From Verrucomicrobiia bacterium Tous-C4TDCM (GTDB taxonomy: Bacteria > Verrucomicrobiota > Verrucomicrobiia > Verrucomicrobiales > Akkermansiaceae), in the NCBI GenBank assembly GCA_002304315.1, contig NEUO01000017.1, positions 1 through 38,399 on the forward strand: 38,399 nucleotides of DNA, written 5' to 3'. The notes under the pieces are model-generated. The model worked only from the letters and a program-made list of their open reading frames with translations, made no database searches and had not been told where the DNA came from. The position numbers and the translations under genes are program-made. Positions 24,723-31,913 of the stretch are shown in pieces; position 1 is the first letter of the stretch; every line of letters begins with the position of its first letter.

Positions 24723-25589
24723 ATGGTCATGCTTGCGGCGCTGGTGTTCGGGGGCGGGTGCGATAAGGCCAGTCTGCAAGAGAAGGGGGCTTCCTCCTTG
24801 CGCGGAGCCACCGTCAAGGACCTCGTCACATCGGAATCAGCTCCGGCGTTTCTTCCGGGGAACGCCGCAGTTACCGAGGTCGTGCAAGCCAATGGATCCT
24901 GGGAGTTTTATCACGACAAGGCGCTTGTGGCCCTCGCTCGCTCCGAGCCGGGGGCCTTCGAGGCCTTCAAGGAAACAAGGGAAAAAGCGGCGTTGGAAGG
25001 GGTCTCGTCCCGCATTCTGGTAAGTGCCAGTGCGGGGACGCGGTTCAAGGAATTGCGAAGGTCGGCGCGGGGAGCGTTCGATTCCGGATATGACCGACTG
25101 GATTTCCTCGTCCGCGGATCGGCTACCGCCGATGAACAACGCGCCTTTTATCTGGAGTTCCCGCCCGCGGTCGGGAGTCTTGTGCCACCGGACATTGAGC
25201 CGAAACTTGTCAAAATTGATTTCGATGGGGCGATCTCCGTCAACGCCGCCGCCAGTCTGATCCCGCTGGACAGGGCGGATTCGGATTCGTCGCTTCCGTT
25301 GTTGAACGAGGACCTATTGAGCTATGCAGCCGCGGCACGAGGCGCCGCCTCGACTCCGGTGGTGCAAATCCTGGTCGACGGCGATGCCACCTATCAACGC
25401 TGGATGGATGTCATGGCTCGTTGTCATGCGAATGGGTTCACACGCGTCCTTGTCGTGGATGTGAACATGGACATCGAGACAACGTGCCAAGGGATGACAT
25501 GCCCGGCATCAAATCCGGGTCCGGGCCATCTGCCGGTCGCACCTTCAGCGGACCGGTTGGCCACGCAGTTTCCGATCAGGGTGGACTGA
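24723..25589 (+). CDS. Lipoprotein with ExbD/TolR-like C-terminal region
   Basis: A 288-residue protein. From ATG 24723 the N terminus is MVMLAALVFGGGC, a short type II signal with the lipobox Cys at residue 13. The middle (about residues 20-190) has no family match I can name. The C-terminal part contains PVVQILVDGDATYQRWMDVM followed by ARCHANGFTRVLVVD, which resembles the periplasmic fold of ExbD/TolR (v.i.aD...y..v..v...c...g...v.l). ExbD proteins are TM-anchored; here the anchor would be lipid. The gene lies between aroG and a decayed copy of the aroG 3' end, which suggests it was inserted. Upstream in-frame starts (24603 and others) overlap aroG. Confidence 0.65.
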   Translation: MVMLAALVFGGGCDKASLQEKGASSLRGATVKDLVTSESAPAFLPGNAAVTEVVQANGSWEFYHDKALVALARSEPGAFEAFKETREKAALEGVSSRILVSASAGTRFKELRRSARGAFDSGYDRLDFLVRGSATADEQRAFYLEFPPAVGSLVPPDIEPKLVKIDFDGAISVNAAASLIPLDRADSDSSLPLLNEDLLSYAAAARGAASTPVVQILVDGDATYQRWMDVMARCHANGFTRVLVVDVNMDIETTCQGMTCPASNPGPGHLPVAPSADRLATQFPIRVD

Positions 25590-25617
25590 GCCGGCTCGCC
25601 CGTTTCCTTTTCCAACC

Positions 25618-25698
25618 GCAGGTCGAAGGGTCACGGGTTCATCCATCGGCCGGGAGACGACGGGGTTGCAGGTGGAGGAGGCGGCGGGGATGCTGTGA
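25618..25698 (+). pseudogene. Decayed duplicate of the aroG 3' end
   Basis: The last 60 bp (25639-25698) align without gaps to the last 60 bp of aroG (24601-24660) at 47 of 60 positions, both ending GGGGATGCTGTGA. In the matching frame this reads SSIGRETTG followed by LQVEEAAGML against SCIDWETTE and ELLREAAGML in AroG. Similarity extends weakly upstream (AGRRVTG for RGQSITD). No start or upstream domain is present, so it is a tail fragment, not a gene. Confidence 0.7.
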
Positions 25699-25713
25699 AG
25701 GCGGGATCCAACG

Positions 25714-25795
25714 AACCGCAGAGACGCAAAGGTCACAGAGGCGAACGCTGAGTTGCAGGTATTTCCGGGATTCCCGAAACCAGGTGCCAGGTGGC
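25714..25795 (+). repeat. Short mixed repeats downstream of the aroG relic
   Basis: AACCGCAGAGACGCAAAGG is followed by TCACAGAGGCG (25714-25744, roughly 8-nt period, resembling a CGCAGAGA-type repeat). A short palindrome CCGGGATTCCCG lies at about 25766. CCAGGTG CCAGGTG GCA near 25781-25797 has a 7-nt period. These fill the non-coding gap before the toxin gene. Confidence 0.5.
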
Positions 25796-25816
25796 AATTC
25801 TCCCTAGACAGCTCCT

Positions 25817-26119
25817 CTATCGGCGAAGGCGCTCCATCCAGTATTCCGGCTGACGCTTCTGGTGCATCACGCAAACGATTCGAATGTGAGAACCGCCCTG
25901 ATCATACCCGTAGTAAAGCTTGTAAGGCCATCGGTTCAGCCGGAAGACCCGGAGCCCGTCTCCGAGGTGCTGGAATCTTCCGGGCTCCTTGAGGATCGAC
26001 ATTACTGCCTGGCCTATTGCCGCGGCGAAGCGCCCGCCCAAGCCCTCGACCTGATCCTCATACCAATGGGCTGCGTCGGCATACTCCTGCTCCGCAGCAG
26101 GGTGGAACTCGTAGGTCAT
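25817..26119 (-). CDS. RelE/ParE-family toxin
   Basis: A 100-residue toxin-type protein. MTYEFHPAAEQEYADAAHWY, then EDQVEGLGGRFAAAIGQAV and the basic core FRLNRWPYKLYYGYDQGGSH with IRIVCVMHQKRQPEYWMERL, match the ParE-like toxin fold (two N-terminal helices, then a beta sheet). It probably inhibits gyrase or cleaves mRNA; the sequence does not decide. The start overlaps the antitoxin stop by 4 bp on the same strand, a standard type II operon with the antitoxin first. Confidence 0.9.
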   Translation of the reverse strand: MTYEFHPAAEQEYADAAHWYEDQVEGLGGRFAAAIGQAVMSILKEPGRFQHLGDGLRVFRLNRWPYKLYYGYDQGGSHIRIVCVMHQKRQPEYWMERLRR

Positions 26120-26355
26120 GACTTCCGTCGAGCATCCAGTGAGGCCTGCACCCGGGCGAGAACCAGATCTCCCGGGACGCCAGCGATGGTGCCCGATCGC
26201 ATTTCGGAAAGGCGTTTCCGCGCGATTTCGATCTGCTCTTCCTCAATGTCGCGATAGCCCGGCATGCTGATGATCAGTCGTTCGACCAGATCCATACGAA
26301 CCTCCTCCGGAAGCTGCAATGCTTCCTGAAATACTGCATCCGCTTGTGAGACCAT
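26116..26355 (-). CDS. Antitoxin, addiction-module (TIGR02574-like) family
   Basis: A 79-residue protein from MVSQADAVFQEALQLPEEV. The segment ALQLPEEVRMDLVERLIISM and the long acidic-to-basic helix IEEEQIEIARKRLSEMRSGT are typical of the small putative addiction-module component that pairs with ParE-like toxins. It would bind the toxin and probably autoregulate the operon. Upstream codons in frame are not antitoxin-like. It diverges from proS with about 200 bp between the starts, containing a heptad array. Confidence 0.85.
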   Translation of the reverse strand: MVSQADAVFQEALQLPEEVRMDLVERLIISMPGYRDIEEEQIEIARKRLSEMRSGTIAGVPGDLVLARVQASLDARRKS

Positions 26356-26493
26356 GGCGGACGTTAACCTCCGTCGGGGAACTTGGCAATGTCCGGGTGG
26401 ACAGGGGTGTCCCGGGATTCCTGCCTGAGATTTCGCGTGCAAATCCCCGCGTCCCCGGTTCCAAATCCGCGCGCCGCGCCTCTGACTGCCTTT

Positions 26494-26542
26494 CATTCGA
26501 CATTCGACATTCGATGTCGGGCGTTCGATGTTCGATGTTCTC
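26494..26542 (+). repeat. 7-nt-periodic array (CATTCGA type) before proS
   Basis: Seven consecutive heptads: CATTCGA x3 (26494-26514), TGTCGGG, CGTTCGA, TGTTCGA, TGTTCTC (26515-26542). The array ends 10 nt before the proS ATG at 26553. The centre CGACATTCGATGTCG is a palindrome. There is no Shine-Dalgarno-like sequence between the array and the start. Confidence 0.8.
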
Positions 26543-26552
26543 TTCCCAAGCC

Positions 26553-28070
26553 ATGTCCGACAAAACCGCCATCACCCCGACCCGCGCCCAGGATTTCCCC
26601 GAATGGTATCAGCAGGTCATCAAGGCCGCCGACATGGCGGAGAATTCCGAGACCCGCGGCTGCATGGTCATCAAGCCGTGGGGCTACGGCATCTGGGAGC
26701 TGATCCAGCAGCAGCTCGACCGGAAATTCAAAGCGACCGGCCACCAGAACGCCTACTTCCCGCTGCTGATTCCGATCGCCTATCTGGAAAAGGAAGCCGA
26801 GCACGCCGAGGGCTTCGCGACCGAGTGCGCGGTGGTCACCCACCATCGTCTTGAGATGGTGAAGGACCCCGTCACCGGCAAGACCAAGATGATCCCCGCC
26901 GGCGAGCTTTCCGAGCCCTACGTCATCCGGCCGACTTCCGAGACGATCATCGGCGCGGCTTTCTCGCGCTGGGTCCAGAGCTACCGCGACCTGCCGCTTT
27001 TGATCAACCAGTGGGCCAACGTCATGCGCTGGGAAATGCGTCCCCGCCTGTTCCTGCGCACCGCCGAGTTCCTGTGGCAGGAAGGTCACACCGCGCATGA
27101 GAGCCAAGACGAAGCAGTCGCCGAAACGCGGATGATCCACGGCCTTTACGAGGAGTTCCTCCGCAACCACCTCGCGATCCCGGTGATCCCCGGCGAGAAG
27201 ACCGAAAACGAGCGCTTCCCCGGTGCCGACATGACCCTCACTGTCGAAGCAATGGTCCAGGACCGCAAGGCGATCCAGGCCGGCACCTCGCACTACCTCG
27301 GCCAGAATTTCTCCAAGGCGCAGGACATTTCCTTCACCGGCCGCGACGGCACCATCCAACATGCCCACACCACCTCGTGGGGCGTTTCGACGCGGATGAT
27401 CGGCACGCTGATCATGGCGCACGCCGATGACGACGGCCTCGTGCTGCCGCCGCGGGTGGCGACCCAGCAGATCGTGATCATCCCGGTCACGCCGAAAGAA
27501 GACACCCGGGAAGCGGTGCTCGATGCCTGCCAGGCGCTCGCCGAGACGCTCCGCCGCGAGAAGAATTTCCACGGCGATCCGCTGCGCGTCCACGTCGACA
27601 CCCGCGACCTCCAAGGCGGCGTGAAGAAGTGGGAGTGGGTGAAAAAGGGCGTGCCGATCCGTATTGAGATCGGACCGCGCGACATCGAGACCCGCAAGGT
27701 CTGCGTGCAGCGCCGCGATCAGCCGAGCAACGCGAAGGAGTTCGCCGACAAGGAAGACTTCCTCCGCAACGCCACCGACATCCTGCAGGAAATCCACGAC
27801 ACGCTGTTGCAGCGCGCGACCGAGTTTCGTGATGCGAACATTGTGCCCTGTGATTCACTCGATGGCTTCCACGCTCATTGGGCGCAGGACAATCCCGGAT
27901 GGCTCATCACCTCATGGGGCGGCACCCCGGAGCAGGAGGACGAGCTTTCCAAGCAGCACAAGATCACCATCCGCTGCCTGCCGCTCGACCAGCAGGACGG
28001 CCAGGAAGCGAAGTGTTTCCTGACCGGTCATGGGACGAAGGCGAGGGCGATCTGGGGGCGGAGTTATTGA
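26553..28070 (+). CDS. proS: Prolyl-tRNA synthetase, archaeal/eukaryotic-type (ProS3)
   Basis: A 505-residue class II synthetase. Motif 2 is RWEMRPRLFLRTAEFLWQEG followed by HTAH, the catalytic-domain head includes GCMVIKPWGYGIWELIQQQL, and motif 3 lies around WGVSTRMIGTLIMAHADDDG. The anticodon-binding domain (ATQQIVIIPVTPKED and RRDQPSNAKEFADKEDFL) is followed by the short C-terminal zinc-like domain, and the last residue is Tyr (IWGRSY), a conserved feature of this type. It lacks the long editing insert of E. coli ProRS. The start MSDKTAIT is chosen because the frame upstream is the repeat array. Confidence 0.96.
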   Translation: MSDKTAITPTRAQDFPEWYQQVIKAADMAENSETRGCMVIKPWGYGIWELIQQQLDRKFKATGHQNAYFPLLIPIAYLEKEAEHAEGFATECAVVTHHRLEMVKDPVTGKTKMIPAGELSEPYVIRPTSETIIGAAFSRWVQSYRDLPLLINQWANVMRWEMRPRLFLRTAEFLWQEGHTAHESQDEAVAETRMIHGLYEEFLRNHLAIPVIPGEKTENERFPGADMTLTVEAMVQDRKAIQAGTSHYLGQNFSKAQDISFTGRDGTIQHAHTTSWGVSTRMIGTLIMAHADDDGLVLPPRVATQQIVIIPVTPKEDTREAVLDACQALAETLRREKNFHGDPLRVHVDTRDLQGGVKKWEWVKKGVPIRIEIGPRDIETRKVCVQRRDQPSNAKEFADKEDFLRNATDILQEIHDTLLQRATEFRDANIVPCDSLDGFHAHWAQDNPGWLITSWGGTPEQEDELSKQHKITIRCLPLDQQDGQEAKCFLTGHGTKARAIWGRSY

Positions 28071-28150
28071 CGGACCGCAAATTCTTACCACGCCACACAG
28101 CGGACGATTGGGCTTCCGAACATCCTCCCGAAGCGATTGATTCGGGGGAA

Positions 28151-28729
28151 ATGGAAGCGTCCAGCAATTCCACCGCCTTGGTGACGGGCAGGCGGAAAGG
28201 AAGAGGGAGAGCCGTGTTAGGGATTGTCCTTCTCGTGGTGGTCGCATGGCGCTGCTGGCCGGTCGTGGCGGCCCTGACCGGATGGAATCTGCGCGGTGCG
28301 GTCATCGCCACGCCATTGTCCGAATTCTTCCTGCCACCAGTCCGGAAGCCCGACGAGATCCGCTCGGGAATGGCGCATCCGGGCTTCGAACTTCCGAAGT
28401 TGGTGGCGCAGTCGATTTTCTGCCTGCGCGCCGTCCGGCAGGGTCATGCGTTCTGGCGTGACGATCCCGCTCTGGCGGATGCGGAAGCAACGCAGCTTGC
28501 CGCGATCCTCGCCGACTCCGCAACCTATGCGCCGTGGTGGGGCGAGAAGGGTTGCGGGGGATTTCATGCCGATTGTTATCTGCGCTGGGGTGAGGGGGAT
28601 GAGCGCCGTGAAGTCATCCTCTGCGAAGGCTGCCATGAGGCCCTCGTCTATTTCGGAGGGGGCTTTGTCCGCTGCGATCTGACCAAGGAGGGCTTTGAGA
28701 AGATCTCGGCGATCACCGGGGCCCCATAG
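28151..28729 (+). CDS. Membrane-anchored protein of unknown function
   Basis: A 192-residue protein. ATG 28151 is preceded directly by GGGGGAA, a plausible ribosome-binding site. Residues 16-36 are basic and then hydrophobic (RRKGRGRAVLGIVLLVVVAW), a signal anchor. The rest is soluble and cysteine-containing (WWGEKGCGGFHADCYLRW; VILCEGCHEALVY), with two short CxxC-like or spaced Cys elements that might bind metal or form disulfides. I do not recognise the family. It lies 80 bp after proS on the same strand and converges with the TPR gene. Confidence 0.65.
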   Translation: MEASSNSTALVTGRRKGRGRAVLGIVLLVVVAWRCWPVVAALTGWNLRGAVIATPLSEFFLPPVRKPDEIRSGMAHPGFELPKLVAQSIFCLRAVRQGHAFWRDDPALADAEATQLAAILADSATYAPWWGEKGCGGFHADCYLRWGEGDERREVILCEGCHEALVYFGGGFVRCDLTKEGFEKISAITGAP

Positions 28730-28756
28730 TTTCTGCGCCGGCGGCGATCCGGGGGA

Positions 28757-29389
28757 TCACTTCGCCATTCCTTCCGCGGCCTGCTTCGCCCGGACCGGGT
28801 GGAAGTTCGGGTTCATGCTGAGCGCACGGTTGAAGCACTTCCGGGCGGCCTCTGGTTGCTTGAGCGCGAGCTCGATCATCCCGGCGTGGAAATGAAGCTC
28901 CGCATCGGTCGTTTTCCTCTTCATCGCGCGGCGGATCATGGTCTGCGCCTCTTCCGGCTTGTCGGCCTTGAGGAGGCACCAGGCGAGGGTGTCGGTGGTG
29001 CTGACGTTCTTGTAGGTCTGGTAAGCCGCGCGGGCTTCCTTCAGCGCGAGCTCCGGTTCGCGGTCGTGGTCGGCCATGAAGCGGGCGAGCTGAGCATTGC
29101 CTTCGCCGTGCGAATGGACGTGGCCGTCATGAGTGTGGGCCTTGTGAAAGTCGAGCACCCGCTCGGCTTGTTGCTTGGCTTTCTCCGGCTCGCCGGTGAG
29201 CTGATAGAGATCGACCAGGCCCGCGAGCGCCTCGTGGTTCGGCGTGATCGCGGCCGAATTTTCATAGAGTCCGATCGCCTTCGGGTAGTCCTGCTTGGCC
29301 GTGAAAATGCGGCCCGCAATCGCCAGGATGCGCGGGTTCTCCGGCGCGGCCTCGAGGGCTTTGGTGACGAGTTGCTCCGCCGGCAACAT
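28757..29389 (-). CDS. TPR protein, C-terminal part (downstream of an in-frame TAA)
   Basis: This 210-residue frame starts at ATG 29389, but it lies exactly in frame with the preceding TPR gene and is separated from its TAA by only three codons (SGA). It consists of TPR-like helices (LVTKALEAAPENPRILAIAG; ELHFHAGMIELALKQPEAAR) with a histidine-rich loop (HKAHTHDGHVHSHGEG). Read as one protein with the part at 29399-30025, it would be a single exported TPR protein of about 420 residues. As a stand-alone product it would lack the signal peptide and stay in the cytoplasm. Confidence 0.7.
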   Translation of the reverse strand: MLPAEQLVTKALEAAPENPRILAIAGRIFTAKQDYPKAIGLYENSAAITPNHEALAGLVDLYQLTGEPEKAKQQAERVLDFHKAHTHDGHVHSHGEGNAQLARFMADHDREPELALKEARAAYQTYKNVSTTDTLAWCLLKADKPEEAQTMIRRAMKRKTTDAELHFHAGMIELALKQPEAARKCFNRALSMNPNFHPVRAKQAAEGMAK

Positions 29390-29398
29390 CGCGCCGGA

Positions 29399-30025
29399 TT
29401 AGAAATTCATCTGGGCCAGTTCCGCGCGGCACCAGGCGGCGTTCTCGGGATAGGGACCGCCGGCATCGATCGCCTGCTGCATCATCGCGCGGCCTTGGGT
29501 GGCGCGGCCGGTGATCCAGAGCAGGTGCCCCATCCGGCTCAGGGTCGAAAGATCGGAGCGGGTCTGAAGCGCGGCCTGGCAGTGCTCGTAGCCTTCATCG
29601 TAGTTGCCCAATTCAATCGCACCATCGGCGATCAAGGCGTGGGCTTCGACCTGCTGCGGATTTGCGGCGAGCGCCTTCTCCGCCCACTCGCGGCCGGCGG
29701 GGAAATCGTGTTCGGAATTCTTGACCCATGCCATGCCGACCAGTCCGCCGATGTCTTCAGGATCGAGGGCCAGCGCTTTCTGATACGCGGCAGCGGCCTC
29801 GGTAAAATCATGCGACACCCGGTCGCGGGCCCGCTGCATCAGGGCATCACCGAGCCGCACCCAGGTGCTGGCACCGGCGGCCTTGAGATTCGCGAGCAGC
29901 TTCAGGCGATCCAGTTCCGGGTCGGCGGATACCTTCTTCGCCGGAGCCGGGGTTTCGTAATCGTGGTGCTCGTGCGCTCCGGCGGATGTTAGAGCGAGAA
30001 CGAGAAAGAGAGAGGGAAGTTTCAT
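29399..30025 (-). CDS. Exported TPR protein, N-terminal part (truncated by in-frame TAA)
   Basis: A 208-residue product beginning with a signal peptide (MKLPSLFLVLALTSAGA), a His-rich mature start (HEHHDYETP) and several TPR repeats (AAAAYQKALALDPEDIGGLV; EKALAANPQQVEAHALIADG). It ends ...ELAQMNF at TAA (29401-29399), after which the same frame continues with TPR sequence. The truncation therefore looks like a nonsense mutation in a longer gene. It lies 75 bp downstream of the DUF4331 gene, on the same strand. Confidence 0.75.
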   Translation of the reverse strand: MKLPSLFLVLALTSAGAHEHHDYETPAPAKKVSADPELDRLKLLANLKAAGASTWVRLGDALMQRARDRVSHDFTEAAAAYQKALALDPEDIGGLVGMAWVKNSEHDFPAGREWAEKALAANPQQVEAHALIADGAIELGNYDEGYEHCQAALQTRSDLSTLSRMGHLLWITGRATQGRAMMQQAIDAGGPYPENAAWCRAELAQMNF

Positions 30026-30100
30026 GGTGAGGACGAGTGGTAAGAAAAGACCGGCGACACTCCGGGGGAAGCATCGCCGGCCTGCGTTAACCGGGGGCTG

Positions 30101-31135
30101 TTAGGGCGACTGGCGCTGATCGACGGCCGAGCCGGCGTGCGGCGTGGCGAGGTAGGGGAACACCTGGTTGTAGATCGCGTCGTTCGAGTCGACATTGTCG
30201 CCGACCGTGGTGATGGCGCTGTAGCTCGGGCCGCTGGCCACCGCGGAGAGCGCGATGTCCACGACGTCGTCGCCGATGCGGCGGCCGTTCGGCCAGCCGG
30301 CGGTGTCGCCGCCGATCAGGCTGAGACGATTGAAGCCGGCCTGGCCGGGCAGCTTCACGGGGCCGGTGGTGGTGTCGACGCGGATCACGTCGGGCAGGAA
30401 GATCGCCGCGAGGTCGGTGCGGCCGGTGGTGGCCAACGGACCGTCGCCTTCAGGATCGGCAAAGAGAACGGCATTGATCAGGAAGGCGACCTCGGGGTTC
30501 TCGGCATACTTGCGATAGTCCTCGTCATTCTCCGGCGAGGTCCAGTTGTAGCGATCCTTGTCGCGAAGTGCGACGAGCACTTCGTTGAACAGCGGATTGC
30601 CCAGGCGGTTCACCTGCACCCAGGAACCGCGGCTGTTAGGCGCAGCGCCGGTGCGACGCGTGGTGGTCGCACGGCGGCTGACCGAGGCATAGACGCCGAC
30701 GCCGGTGCGGGCCCCAAGCAGCGGTGCCTGGTAGGCGACCGGCTCCAGTTCGGTGAGCGGGTTCTGCACGGCGAAGGTCAGCACGTTGAAGCCTTTGAAG
30801 CCATCCACGCCGCCGTCGTCCTGGCCGAGTCCGTCGTTGCCGTCGCCGTCGTTGTTGACGATCCGCGGGTCGAGGAAATCGAAGATCCCCGGGGTGTCGG
30901 CGTAGAATCCGTCCTCGCGCGGGCCGGCCCAGGCGACGATGCCGCTGTCCACCGGGGAGATCGCTTGTTTGGTCAAGCTATCCAGCCCCGCGAAGTCCAC
31001 CGCGCCGGAGACGGCCTTGCCATCCGGACCGTTGTAGGCCGGGGTGGTGCGGGCTCCGACGTTCGGCGGGGCGACCGGCAGCGCCTTCGCCATGAAGACT
31101 TCGCGCAACTTCGCGTTGCGCCCCTTGCCGCTCAT
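30101..31135 (-). CDS. DUF4331 protein, C-terminal part (downstream of an in-frame TAA)
   Basis: A 344-residue frame whose first ATG is at 31135. The open frame really continues upstream for 12 more codons (NFTQTYDLTASK) to a TAA at 31174-31172, in phase with the DUF4331 N-terminal part. Content is typical DUF4331: DSGIVAWAGPREDGFYADTP, IFDFLD, FAVQNPLTELEP and the C-terminal GRRIGDDVVDIALSAVASG with NQVFPYLATPH. As an independent product it would have no signal peptide. Functionally it probably belongs to one secreted protein of about 500 residues. Confidence 0.75.
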   Translation of the reverse strand: MSGKGRNAKLREVFMAKALPVAPPNVGARTTPAYNGPDGKAVSGAVDFAGLDSLTKQAISPVDSGIVAWAGPREDGFYADTPGIFDFLDPRIVNNDGDGNDGLGQDDGGVDGFKGFNVLTFAVQNPLTELEPVAYQAPLLGARTGVGVYASVSRRATTTRRTGAAPNSRGSWVQVNRLGNPLFNEVLVALRDKDRYNWTSPENDEDYRKYAENPEVAFLINAVLFADPEGDGPLATTGRTDLAAIFLPDVIRVDTTTGPVKLPGQAGFNRLSLIGGDTAGWPNGRRIGDDVVDIALSAVASGPSYSAITTVGDNVDSNDAIYNQVFPYLATPHAGSAVDQRQSP

Positions 31136-31171
31136 CTTGCTGGCGGTGAGGTCGTAGGTCTGGGTGAAGTT

Positions 31172-31612
31172 TTACTGGGCGTCGCCGATGGTGACGATCG
31201 GTCCGACTCCGGTGCCGCGGCCGTACGAAAGAATGGTGTCCGGGTTTTTCACGTCGGTGATCGACGAGAACTCGAAGTCAAACTGCTGCGCGAGCCTACC
31301 GGTGACCGGATCGGTGATGTGGATGCTGTAAATGGCATCGTCCGCGAAGCGCTCGTAGATCACGCCGTCGCCGGGATCGGAGAAGGGCCGGACGGAGACA
31401 AGGACGTTGAGGACGTGCACCGAAGGGTCGTTGTATCTGGTGCCGACGAAAGTGTAGACATCGGTGAGGTTGGCTTGCGGGTCCTGCTTGATGAGCGGGG
31501 CGTCGCTGTGGCTGGAGGCGACCGCCGTGATGGGGTAGACGAAAGCCGCGCAAAAGAGCGGCGCGATCCGCCACAAGGTGAGGCGGCGGGGAGCGGTAGT
31601 TTTGAATTTCAT
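31172..31612 (-). CDS. Exported DUF4331 protein, N-terminal part (truncated by in-frame TAA)
   Basis: A 146-residue product with a signal peptide (MKFKTTAPRRLTLWRIAPLF, cleavage near AVA) and the conserved DUF4331 start SSHSDAPLIKQDPQANLTDV. It runs to TIGDAQ and stops at TAA 31174-31172. The next codons (NFTQTYDLTASK) continue the family sequence, so the stop breaks the gene between about residues 146 and 147. It is the first gene of a probable operon with the TPR gene. Function of DUF4331 is unknown. Confidence 0.8.
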   Translation of the reverse strand: MKFKTTAPRRLTLWRIAPLFCAAFVYPITAVASSHSDAPLIKQDPQANLTDVYTFVGTRYNDPSVHVLNVLVSVRPFSDPGDGVIYERFADDAIYSIHITDPVTGRLAQQFDFEFSSITDVKNPDTILSYGRGTGVGPIVTIGDAQ

Positions 31613-31759
31613 CGGATTGAGGAGTGCGGGGTTGGTGTGAGTCGGACCGTAGTGATCCTGTCACGACCGCCATCCATGGTCCCGATCCTCCCGACCGTCG
31701 AAGTTTGCCGGGTATCGAAATCGAATGGGGGTATGGCACCCGCCCAAGTCGCCGCAGGA

Positions 31760-31913
31760 GGACTTCCCGCGTGAAGTCCGGCCGGAAGTCGGCGAGATCG
31801 AGGTGGGCCGCCGGATGCGTGCCACCCTTGGAATCCTCCCACTCGGTGTGAGTCGTGAATCCGAAGCGGTGATAGAAGGACTGCGACTTTACCAGGGTGA
31901 CGCGGATCCTAAC
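31760..31913 (-). pseudogene. Possible GNAT-like C-terminal fragment
   Basis: In the gap between the DUF4331 start and the M50 protease stop (31613-31908), one minus-strand frame reads VRIRVTLVKSQSFYHRFGFT, then THTEWEDSKGGTHPAAHLDL. SFYHRFGF is typical of GNAT domains. There is no start codon upstream in a sensible place; the frame runs into the M50 gene in another phase. It may be a relic or chance. The rest of the gap contains nothing else I can name. Confidence 0.35.

Noticed and set aside
9227-26542. CRISPR interpretation of the repeat arrays
   Set aside because: The units are 7 nt with no spacers between them and no cas genes are present.
30137-31774. 545-residue plus-strand open frame opposite the DUF4331 genes
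   Set aside because: It lies wholly antisense to recognisable DUF4331 sequence and has shadow composition (Val/Asp/Arg/Gly-rich without domain motifs), typical of GC-rich DNA.
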